Source: CAYJXJ01 sp964374095
GTDB taxonomy: Bacteria; Elusimicrobiota; Elusimicrobia; UBA1565; UBA9628
Direction of reading: 5' to 3'
NCBI GenBank assembly: GCA_964374095.1
Contig: CAYJXJ010000110.1
Location: forward strand, 1-15,355
DNA length: 15,355 nt
In this document: one piece after another, positions 1 through 6,892 of the stretch
Layout of the letters: each line of letters starts with the position of its first letter
Position numbering within the stretch: position 1 is the first letter of the stretch
Position numbers and translations under genes: made by a program
Notes under the pieces: model-generated
The model's database searches: none
What the model was told of the DNA's origin: nothing
What the model saw: the letters and a program-made list of their open reading frames with translations, nothing else

Positions 1-51
1 AGCCGCAAACGGCAGAAATGTTAGGGCGTGGACCTGCGGTAGCAATCCAGG

Positions 52-462
52 CTAGTCCGGCGCCTCCTCGATCCGCCACGGCGCCTCGCGGCGGGAGGCC
101 CCGGAGAGGAGCCGGCGCACCTCGTCGCGCAGGAACTCCGGTTCGAAGGGCTTGGTGATGTAGAGCATGGCGCCCAGGGCCAGAGTCGCGACGGCGTTGT
201 CTAAATCCTCGTTGCCGGTGAGCATGAGCACCGGGATTTCGGGAGTCGCGGCCCGAAGCCGCCGCAGGAGCGCCAGGGTGTCGGTGCCCGGAATGACGAG
301 GTCGAGAATGATGAGGCGCGGTTTATGGCGCGCGATCGCGGCCCAGGCCTCCTCACCGCTGGCGGCCTCCGCGATTAGGAATTCGACCGCCAGCGCGTAG
401 GCCACCGTGCGCCGGAGATCGGCGTCGTCATCGACGAGTAGGACCGGCCCCAGAGTTTCCAT
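52..462 (-). CDS. Single-domain response regulator (CheY-like receiver)
   Basis: The 136-residue protein is essentially one receiver domain with no output domain. The acidic pocket is D11-D13, the phospho-acceptor is D54 in IILDLVIPG, and the switch Thr and Lys are T82 (MLTGN) and K104 (YITKPFEP). About 18 polar residues follow the domain. It would accept phosphate from a histidine kinase and act by protein contact; the partner is not shown. Two kinases lie in the window, and the PAS kinase at 6889-7980 has no adjacent regulator, but pairing them is a guess. An in-frame TAA just upstream fixes the start at 462. No Shine-Dalgarno is visible: the 18 bases before ATG form a small inverted repeat GCCGG-N8-CCGGC. 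A -24/-12-like motif lies close upstream and would give a very short leader. Confidence 0.93.
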   Translation of the reverse strand: METLGPVLLVDDDADLRRTVAYALAVEFLIAEAASGEEAWAAIARHKPRLIILDLVIPGTDTLALLRRLRAATPEIPVLMLTGNEDLDNAVATLALGAMLYITKPFEPEFLRDEVRRLLSGASRREAPWRIEEAPD

Positions 463-742
463 GCCGGTGCGTTATCCGGCGCAACGCTTCAGCCCGCGCG
501 TCGCTAATATTGTATCGAGGGGACCGGCACGATGACATCCCAAAGGCGCCGACGCGGCCGCCGCGGGGTGAAAAGGAGGCGGTCCATGTACGGCGAGGAT
601 TTTCCGGCGGCGGCCAGGGCCGCGGCCTTTGCGTGTATCTTCCGGGCCTGTGGATGCGGTGTCCCAGGTAAAGGGCTCCGGCCATGACCGCCGGCGCCAA
701 GAAGGTGATTTCGAGAGCCCGGTCGATTTTGGAATGTTCCAT
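428..742 (-). CDS. Doubtful small ORF with one hydrophobic segment
   Basis: I do not recognise this 104-residue frame. It starts 7 bases after the phosphoribosyltransferase-like gene, behind GAGGG at suitable spacing. Its first 30 residues look protein-like: MEHSKIDRALEI followed by a hydrophobic stretch FLAPAVMAGALYLG that could be one membrane helix. From about residue 35 it becomes rich in Pro and Arg, loses the codon bias of its neighbours, and runs over the start of the response regulator in another frame. It could be a short membrane peptide with a decayed or frameshifted tail, or not a gene. If it is not real, 463-749 is non-coding apart from the promoter-like motif. Confidence 0.3.
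   Translation of the reverse strand: MEHSKIDRALEITFLAPAVMAGALYLGHRIHRPGRYTQRPRPWPPPENPRRTWTASFSPRGGRVGAFGMSSCRSPRYNISDARAEALRRITHRHGNSGAGPTRR
481..495 (-). promoter_or_regulatory. Candidate -24/-12 (sigma-54-type) promoter
   Basis: Read on the minus strand this is GGGCTGAAGCGTTGC: GG and GC are separated by exactly 10 bases, with TTGC at -12. The predicted +1 is near 469, only about 7 bases before the response-regulator ATG, which itself lacks a Shine-Dalgarno. An almost identical element sits at the same distance before the gene at 1067. It may be a promoter or a shared protein-binding site. Confidence 0.35.
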
Positions 743-749
743 GGGGCCC

Positions 750-1067
750 TCAAGGTACGACCGCCTGAGCTTGCCGGGGGGCCGCGCGCGTTCCGGCGAG
801 ACTCCCGAGGACTTCGGCGTCGGAGACCGGCCGAAAGTCTTCGTAATAGGCGCCGACGCAGGCGAAGTCCTCCGGCGCGGCCAAGACGGCCATGTCGTCG
901 ACCAGACCCGCCAGCGTGCCGAGAACCGCGAGGGGCGCGACCGGGACCGCCGCGATCAGCCGACGCGGGCTCATGGCGCGAATGCTTTCGACCGCGGCCA
1001 GCATGGTGGCCGCGGTCGCGAGGCTGTCGGCCAGGCGCTCCCCGGCGTCGTCTCTGTTTAGAAACAT
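750..1067 (-). CDS. Internally deleted phosphoribosyltransferase-like protein
   Basis: This 105-residue protein resembles the two ends of COG1926-type phosphoribosyltransferases (usually about 210 residues) joined together. Residues 1-16 (MFLNRDDAGERLADSL) match the family N-terminus (F.DR.EAG..LA..L). Residues 17-90 match the C-terminal part: ATAATM corresponds to the ATGATM end of the PRPP loop, followed by RLIAAVPVAP and ACVGAYYEDFRPVSDAEV. The roughly 110 residues between, including the VDDGIATG PRPP-binding loop, are absent with the frame intact. Catalysis is therefore unlikely. A good ribosome binding site (AGGGAGAG) precedes ATG, and two promoter-like motifs lie upstream, so expression is plausible. 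It could be a remnant, a non-catalytic domain protein or an assembly collapse. The comparison is from memory of the family, not a search. Confidence 0.7.
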   Translation of the reverse strand: MFLNRDDAGERLADSLATAATMLAAVESIRAMSPRRLIAAVPVAPLAVLGTLAGLVDDMAVLAAPEDFACVGAYYEDFRPVSDAEVLGSLAGTRAAPRQAQAVVP

Positions 1068-1085
1068 GGCTCTCCCTGCGCCGAC

Positions 1086-1100
1086 GCAACGCTTCGGCCC
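1086..1100 (-). promoter_or_regulatory. Candidate -24/-12 motif, proximal copy
   Basis: The minus strand reads GGGCCGAAGCGTTGC, with GG-N10-GC spacing and TTGC. It ends 18 bases before the ATG at 1067, exactly as the related motif at 481-495 does before its gene. It overlaps a 10-bp palindrome GCCCGCGGGC at 1097-1106. The predicted +1 (about 1074) falls inside the Shine-Dalgarno, which weakens it as a promoter relative to the motif at 1165-1179. Confidence 0.3.
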
Positions 1101-1113
1101 GCGGGCTACGGCG

Positions 1114-1128
1114 GGCGCGGGTCGCGCC
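1114..1128 (-). repeat. Short GC hairpin in the 1068-1186 intergenic gap
   Basis: GGCGCG and CGCGCC form a perfect 6-bp stem with a 3-base loop, about 60 bases after the stop of the NtrC-family gene on the minus strand. No T-run follows. It could stop transcription weakly or be a chance GC structure. The rest of this gap is taken up by the two promoter-like motifs. Confidence 0.25.
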
Positions 1129-1164
1129 GGGTGGTCGGCATGTCGGGCCTCTGGAGACTTGCTC

Positions 1165-1179
1165 GCAACACAGCCGCCA
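1165..1179 (-). promoter_or_regulatory. Candidate -24/-12 promoter, distal copy
   Basis: The minus strand reads TGGCGGCTGTGTTGC: TGGC at -24, exact GG-N10-GC spacing, TTGC at -12. The predicted +1 is near 1153, giving an 86-base leader to the phosphoribosyltransferase-like gene at 1067. It lies just after the stop codon of the NtrC-family activator, so that gene would need separate expression from the operon above. Confidence 0.45.
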
Positions 1180-1186
1180 TCCGAGG

Positions 1187-2569
<1,383 letters not shown>

Positions 2570-2572
2570 ATA

Positions 2573-4693
2573 TTAGGTTTGCGGCGCGGGCAGAAGCACC
2601 GTGAAGACCGCGCCCTTGGGCGAGCTCGTCACGTCGATGCTTCCCCCGTGGGATTTTATAATGCGTTCGGCGACGGCCAGGCCCAGGCCCGTGCCCTGGC
2701 GCTTGGAGGTGCGGAAGGGCTTGAAGAGGGTCTTGAGCATGTCCGCGGGGACCCCCGGCCCCGAATCGCGGACGCGAAAGTAGACTTTGGAATCCAATCG
2801 CCCGGTCTCGACTTTGACCGTGCCCTTTCCGTCGAGGGCTTGGATCGCGTTTAGGACGATGTTCCACATGACTTGGCGCAGCTGATCGGGGTCGACGGGA
2901 AAGGGTTCGAGGGCCTCATCGAGCGCGGTCTCAAAGCGCAAGCCGCGCAAAAGCTCCGGGTTGGACTCGACCATGCGGCAGACGTCGCGCGCCACTTGCG
3001 TCAGGCTCGCGAGGCCGAGCTTGAGCTGGCGGGGGCGGGCGTAGGTGAGGAAGGTGCTGAGGGTTTCGTTGAGGCGCTGGCTTTCATCCCGGAGCACCTT
3101 GACCACGAGCTCGCGGTCCTCCGAAGCCAGGCCCCCGGCCGAGAGCTGACGCGCGGCCATGACGATCGAGCCCAGAGGGTTGCGGATCTCGTGGGCCACG
3201 ACCGCCGCCATCTCGCCGAGGCTTGCCAGCGCCTCGGAGTGCGCCAGGCGTCCCCGCAGGTTGAGATGGTCGCTGATGTCTGCGGCATTGGAGACGTAGC
3301 CCACGATGGCGCCGCTGACGTCGCGCACCCCGGTGATGGTCAAGGTGACGGGAATCTCACGGCCGTCCTTGGCCTTGTTGATGAGCTGGCCGCGCCAGTG
3401 GCCCTTGCCCTTGATCGCGGCCCACATGCTCTTGTACATCTCATGGGTGGAATGGTTGGAACGTACGATGCGGGGGGTTTGTCCCACGGCCTCCTCCCGG
3501 GAGTAACCGTAAACCCGGGAAAAGGCGGCATTGACGTCGAGGATGACGCCGTTGCGGTCGCAGAAAAACATCACGTCGTTGGACTGCGTGAAGGCCTGGT
3601 AGAGGGTGAGGGCCCGGCGGTGCTCCTGGAGGCTCTCGCCGATGTCGCGCGCCACGACCAGGGCGACCCGGCGGTTGTCTTGGCGCATGAGCGAGCCGCG
3701 CAGTTCGAGCTCCAGGGGCTCTCCGGAACTCTTGCGGAAGGTGGCGTGGACGAAGGCGGAGCCGTCTTTGATGATCCTGCGCGTGAAGTCCGCGAAATTC
3801 CCGCCGTCGCGGTCGCTGAACCAGAAGTCAAAGACCGGGCGGCCCACGAACTCCTTGCGCTTGAGCCCGAGGCGGTGGAGGGCGGCGCGGTTGGCGTCGA
3901 GCACGCGCCCGTCGCCGTCGAGCTCCCGGACCCAGATCATGTCCGCGGCGAAATCGAGGATCGCCTGGAACTGCTCGCGCGATTGCCGCTCCGAGGCCCG
4001 GCTGACTTCGAGCGCCGCGGCGGCCTCTTCAAGCATGCTGACTTTGCGCGATCCGGCGAGATCCTCCAAGTCCAAGTCCCGGCCCCGAGCGCGCTCGCCC
4101 CAGTCCGCGACGCGCCGGATTTCCAGACTGCAGTGGGGGTCGCCCTTGGCCTCGCAGAGTTCTTCGACGCACAAGGCCTTTTCGCCCAGCACGGCCGTGC
4201 TCCAGCCCGACGCGTAGCCGGCGAGCGTCCAACACGCGGGTTCCGAGCTCGGGCCCAGACGGCGGCGGTGCTCGGCCGCCTCGTAGCTGTTGCGCCAGAG
4301 GGCCGACACGAAGAAGTCGCCGGACTTGCGGTCCAGGCGAAATTCCCGGGGCTCGACTTGGACATGCCCGACCTGTTGGTGCATGCGCGGTCCCGCCATC
4401 AACCATTCCAGGTCGCTGTCGAAGCGGGTCTTTTCCTTGATTTTCAGGGCGTCCTCGATCCCCGAGGCGTAGCCCGCGCGCATGAAAATGCCCTTGGCAT
4501 GCTCCATTCCGACCGTGTCTATGAGGGCCTTTCGGAGCGCGCCCATGGACGCCGCGTTCATGAGCAGGACGCGGCGGTCCCCCAATTGGATGGTCCCCGC
4601 CTCCGGAGAGAAGGCGAGCATCTCCTTAATATCGACGCGGGAGGCCTTCAGGTGTGCTCCGGAACGAGGGCGGCTGGAGTTATTATGTTCCAA
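2573..4693 (-). CDS. Histidine kinase with XylR_N/V4R aromatic-type sensor
   Basis: The 706-residue protein appears cytosolic, with no clear membrane segment. Residues 20-200 match the sensory region of DmpR/XylR/MopR: WLMAGPRMH, ALWRNSYEAAEH, CWTLAGYASGW and a V4R end LCEAKGDPHC. C154, E177, C180 and C188 fit the zinc site of that family. H105 and W133 fall where, as I recall, phenol is held in MopR. A short linker helix (215-245) leads to two PAS domains (about 243-355 and 365-475), then HisKA with H501 (VVAHEIRNPLG) and HATPase with N611, DSGPG (643-647) and GTGLGL (667-672). In the known regulators this sensor is fused to the AAA+ activator; here it drives phosphotransfer to the NtrC-like partner immediately downstream. 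The start is TTG with no obvious Shine-Dalgarno; a start further inside is possible. The ligand is unknown. Confidence 0.93.
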   Translation of the reverse strand: MEHNNSSRPRSGAHLKASRVDIKEMLAFSPEAGTIQLGDRRVLLMNAASMGALRKALIDTVGMEHAKGIFMRAGYASGIEDALKIKEKTRFDSDLEWLMAGPRMHQQVGHVQVEPREFRLDRKSGDFFVSALWRNSYEAAEHRRRLGPSSEPACWTLAGYASGWSTAVLGEKALCVEELCEAKGDPHCSLEIRRVADWGERARGRDLDLEDLAGSRKVSMLEEAAAALEVSRASERQSREQFQAILDFAADMIWVRELDGDGRVLDANRAALHRLGLKRKEFVGRPVFDFWFSDRDGGNFADFTRRIIKDGSAFVHATFRKSSGEPLELELRGSLMRQDNRRVALVVARDIGESLQEHRRALTLYQAFTQSNDVMFFCDRNGVILDVNAAFSRVYGYSREEAVGQTPRIVRSNHSTHEMYKSMWAAIKGKGHWRGQLINKAKDGREIPVTLTITGVRDVSGAIVGYVSNAADISDHLNLRGRLAHSEALASLGEMAAVVAHEIRNPLGSIVMAARQLSAGGLASEDRELVVKVLRDESQRLNETLSTFLTYARPRQLKLGLASLTQVARDVCRMVESNPELLRGLRFETALDEALEPFPVDPDQLRQVMWNIVLNAIQALDGKGTVKVETGRLDSKVYFRVRDSGPGVPADMLKTLFKPFRTSKRQGTGLGLAVAERIIKSHGGSIDVTSSPKGAVFTVLLPAPQT

Positions 4694-4770
4694 AATGGAG
4701 CAATGCTGGGGCGATATTCCGACGTGGCCGGAATATTGCTAGTATCCGTGTTGGAACAGTGATGGAACAT
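4686..4770. repeat. Nested inverted repeats in divergent promoter region
   Basis: The outer pair is TGTTCCAA (4686-4693) and TTGGAACA (4751-4758), perfect 8-bp arms. The inner pair is GCGATATTCC (4711-4720) and GGAATATTGC (4730-4739), one mismatch in 10. Both are centred near 4722-4725. A further TGGAACA (4763-4769) follows the first at an 11-base period, one helical turn. The inner right arm overlaps the -12 element, and the outer left arm covers the TTG start of the kinase. This looks like an operator for a dimeric regulator acting on both divergent genes. A separate 12-bp palindrome CGGCCATGGCCG lies at 4773-4784 in the leader. Confidence 0.6.
4725..4739 (+). promoter_or_regulatory. -24/-12 (sigma-54-type) promoter of the RpoN-like gene
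   Basis: TGGCCGGAATATTGC has GG at 4726-4727 and GC at 4738-4739, separated by exactly 10 bases, with TTGC at -12. The predicted +1 is about 4751 and the leader about 58 bases. It differs from the textbook TGGCACG by CCG after GG. If used by a sigma-54 factor, the RpoN-like gene would be under sigma-54-type control, possibly its own. Confidence 0.65.
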
Positions 4771-4808
4771 TTCGGCCATGGCCGGAGGCATTGTAGCCCT
4801 TTAAGGAT

Positions 4809-5900
4809 ATGAACGCCAAGCTGGGACTAAGTCTGCGGCAGGATCAGAGGCTGGCCCTATTGGGCCGCTTGCGCATGGCGCAATGGATTGAGATGAAGGA
4901 GCCGGACTTCGCCCGCGAAGTGGCGGATCTCGAGAAGGACGCGCTATTTCGCAAGCTCGCCTTCGGAACGCCGGATATTCCCGGCGCCATCCGGCGCCAG
5001 CGCTGGCCCGGCAGCCGCATGAGCACGGCCTTCCTCCAGGTGAATGAAGGCCTGATCGCCTCCGGCGAGCGCGTCAAGGTCGAAGAGACCTTGGGCGAGC
5101 ACGCGGCCCTCATCCCCAAAATCCAGACGATGGGCATGAAGGCCTTCGAAAAATATTTCGTTTACGCCACGGAGAGCGTGCCCCTGGCCGAGATCGCCAA
5201 GCGCACGGGCTTGACGTTGGAGGATGTGACGGGCATCCACGACATGCTGCTTGAGGTCGGCGCGCAGGCCGAGTTCTTCGTGCCCAAGCCCGAGCCGTCC
5301 GTCGCGCGGCCCGGGGCCTGCCTGGCGCGGCTCTCCGTGGAAGGGGGGGAGCCGAGCTTTGAGTTCTACTCGGCCTACTGGGCCCGAGGGCTCTATAACG
5401 TCCGCTATGATCTGCTGGAGAAGTGGAAGAAAAAGAGCCTCTCGGGCGAGGAGCGCAAGCGCCTGAGGCATCTCCTGAAGCGCATCGAGATCGTCAATCT
5501 CCGCCAGAGCACCATTTTCCGGATACTCGAAGCCCTGGCCAAGCTGCAAGCCGAGTACCTGCGCACGCGCGAGGACGACCATCTGCGGCCCATCAGCCTG
5601 CGCCTGCTGGCCCACCGCTTGGACCTGGCCCCGAGCACGGTCAGCCGGGCCCTGCACGGACGCTGCGTGCGCGCGCCGTGGGGCGCGGAACTCCCGCTCA
5701 TCCGCCTGGTGCCGGGCCGGCGCAACGTCCTGCGCGAGATTCTCGGTCGCTGGTCCCACGAGAGCACGCTCCAGGGCACCGACGCCGCGCTCGCCCGGCG
5801 GCTCAAGACCGACTACGGCATCGCCATCTCCCGCCGCACCGTCAACGCGGTGCGAAACGAAATCGTCAAGGCCGCCCCTCCCGTAGAACCTCGGCCGTAA
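4809..5900 (+). CDS. rpoN: Divergent RpoN-like (sigma-54 family) sigma factor
   Basis: The 363-residue protein keeps the sigma-54 order but is about 100 residues shorter than usual. Residues 1-50 resemble Region I (GLSLRQDQRLAL, then DLEKDALFRKL where DxEENPLLE is usual). Residues 110-250 correspond to the core-binding domain, ending in a helix before HLRPISLRLLAHR. The -12-binding helix-turn-helix is at 262-292 (LAPSTVSRALHGRCVRAPWG). The RpoN box reads SRRTVNAVRN at 341-350 instead of ARRTVAKYRE: the two Arg and TV are kept, while K and Y are lost. The acidic Region II seems absent. It is divergent from the sensor kinase/NtrC operon and has its own -24/-12 motif. AAGGA sits only one base before ATG, unusually tight. 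The family is clear; whether this is the main RpoN or a specialised paralogue cannot be told here. Confidence 0.88.
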   Translation: MNAKLGLSLRQDQRLALLGRLRMAQWIEMKEPDFAREVADLEKDALFRKLAFGTPDIPGAIRRQRWPGSRMSTAFLQVNEGLIASGERVKVEETLGEHAALIPKIQTMGMKAFEKYFVYATESVPLAEIAKRTGLTLEDVTGIHDMLLEVGAQAEFFVPKPEPSVARPGACLARLSVEGGEPSFEFYSAYWARGLYNVRYDLLEKWKKKSLSGEERKRLRHLLKRIEIVNLRQSTIFRILEALAKLQAEYLRTREDDHLRPISLRLLAHRLDLAPSTVSRALHGRCVRAPWGAELPLIRLVPGRRNVLREILGRWSHESTLQGTDAALARRLKTDYGIAISRRTVNAVRNEIVKAAPPVEPRP

Positions 5901-5955
5901 AGCCGGCATCGCCGAGCATCGAGCGGCTTAGGTCGGCGCCTTGGATCATTCGCAT

Positions 5956-5970
5956 GGGCCGGAGTGTTGC
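5956..5970 (+). promoter_or_regulatory. -24/-12 promoter before the hemerythrin cassette
   Basis: GGGCCGGAGTGTTGC shows GG-N10-GC spacing and TTGC, and shares GGCCGGA-N3-TTGC spacing and sequence with the motif at 4725-4739. The predicted +1 is about 5982, 38 bases before the GTG start at 6020. It is the only recognisable promoter in the 119-base gap 5901-6019. Confidence 0.6.
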
Positions 5971-6019
5971 GGCGGCATGGGGCGACGGGGATGCTAAAAA
6001 TCGCTCGAGGAGGTGGTTC

Positions 6020-6310
6020 GTGGCTGAAACCGAGTGCCGATGCGCCGGGGGCGCGGAGTGCGAGTGCGCCAAGAAAGGCGGGTCGAGTTGGCCCGGGTTT
6101 ATCGTCGGGACCGCGCTGGGCGCGGCGTTGGGCGTCTTCTTCGCTCCCGATCGGGGAGCGGAGAGCCGCCGCAAGCTGGAGCGTTGGATCAAGGAGAAGC
6201 GGGATTCCAAGAAGGAACAGATCCTGTCTAAGCGGGAGCAGGTCGAGTCCGCCGTCCGTGTCGGACGCAATGCGTACAACGAGGCGGATAGGACGCCCGT
6301 CGAGGCATGA
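6020..6310 (+). CDS. YtxH-like small membrane protein with CxC pairs
   Basis: The start is GTG at 6020, chosen because AGGAGG lies 7 bases upstream; the frame is open further up but lacks coding character there. The 96 residues have a soluble N-terminus with two CxC pairs (C6, C8, C14, C16 around GGAE), one glycine/alanine-rich helix (about 24-42, WPGFIVGTALGAALGVFFAP), and a highly charged tail rich in Lys and Glu. The GxxxGxxxGxxFAP helix followed by a charged coiled coil is typical of YtxH/gas-vesicle-GvpP-like stress proteins of unknown biochemical role. The Cys pairs could bind metal; that is inference. It is the first gene of a three-gene cassette with a hemerythrin protein and a PAS kinase. 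Confidence 0.8.
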   Translation: MAETECRCAGGAECECAKKGGSSWPGFIVGTALGAALGVFFAPDRGAESRRKLERWIKEKRDSKKEQILSKREQVESAVRVGRNAYNEADRTPVEA

Positions 6311-6316
6311 CGCGAG

Positions 6317-6353
6317 GCCGGCCGGGGAGCCGCGCACCGGCGCCCCGGCCGGC
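6317..6353 (+). repeat. Strong GC hairpin between YtxH-like and hemerythrin genes
   Basis: GCCGGCCGGGG (6317-6327) pairs perfectly with CCCCGGCCGGC (6343-6353). Inside, GCCG and CGGC add four more pairs after one mismatch, leaving a 5-base loop. No T-run follows, so it is not a standard intrinsic terminator. It lies 6 bases after the YtxH-like stop and about 17 bases before the next ATG, so it may protect the upstream message or tune expression of the downstream genes. Confidence 0.6.
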
Positions 6354-6370
6354 TGAGGCGGGGGGCCGCC

Positions 6371-6892
6371 ATGGAAATACTCGATTCGCTCGTGTTGGAG
6401 CACCGCCTTTTCGAGAGGCTGCTGGAGCGTCTGTCCAAGGGCATGGTGGTCGACTGCCTCGCCGCGCGCGGCGAGGTTCGAGACGTCTTGTTCCTTCTCT
6501 CCCTGGCGCTTCAGCGCCATGAGGAGATCGAGTCCTCGCTGGACCTCGAGGGCGCGGTCTTGGGCAAGGCGGCCCTGCGGGCGGCGGCCGCGGTGGACCG
6601 CCAGCACAAGGAGATCGTGGCTCTCCAGGAAGATATACTGCGCGTCCTGGACGAGGCCCCCAACTCCGACTGGACCCGGTTGGGAAGGCTGATCACGCGG
6701 CTCGACCAGAGCTTGCGGCGGCATTTTCGGACCGAGGAGCTGGAGTTCTGGCCCCAACTCGGCAAGCTCCGCAGCCGTTCGGTGAAGCGCTCGATCAACC
6801 GGCGTTTGGCGGAGCGCGTGAAGTCGCTTGAGGACGACATCCGCAAGCACAACGCCGTCGTCGGCGAGTACCTGGGCGCCGGCCGGCGATGA
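6371..6892 (+). CDS. Hemerythrin-like HHE-domain protein
   Basis: The 173-residue all-helical protein carries the spaced ligands of a hemerythrin four-helix bundle: H11 (LVLEHRLF), H50 with E54 (LQRHEEIE), H79 (VDRQHKEI) and H118 with E122/E123 (LRRHFRTEE). These would bind a non-heme di-iron centre able to react with O2, NO or to store iron. The segment after the domain (about 135-170) is basic and probably coiled coil. There is no signal peptide, so it is cytosolic. A G-rich ribosome binding site precedes ATG. Its last codon overlaps the start of the PAS kinase (ATGA), so the two proteins are made in coupled amounts, consistent with hemerythrin acting as a sensor or partner of that kinase (inference). 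Confidence 0.88.
   Translation: MEILDSLVLEHRLFERLLERLSKGMVVDCLAARGEVRDVLFLLSLALQRHEEIESSLDLEGAVLGKAALRAAAAVDRQHKEIVALQEDILRVLDEAPNSDWTRLGRLITRLDQSLRRHFRTEELEFWPQLGKLRSRSVKRSINRRLAERVKSLEDDIRKHNAVVGEYLGAGRR

Noticed and set aside
2873..4762. Long plus-strand open frame opposite the sensor kinase
   Set aside because: It is a shadow of the kinase gene: its low-complexity composition mirrors the codon bias of the opposite strand.
4779..4793. Second TGGCCGG in the RpoN-like leader as another -24/-12 promoter
   Set aside because: Ten bases after GG comes TG, not GC, so the -12 element is missing.
5890..5916. CTCGGC...GCCGAG as a terminator of the RpoN-like gene
   Set aside because: The stem is 6 bp with a 15-base loop, no T-run follows, and it overlaps the stop; chance in GC-rich DNA is likely.
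5423..6019. Upstream extension of the YtxH-like frame through the RpoN-like gene
   Set aside because: This part overlaps the sigma-factor coding region in another frame; AGGAGG and GTG at 6020 mark the real start.
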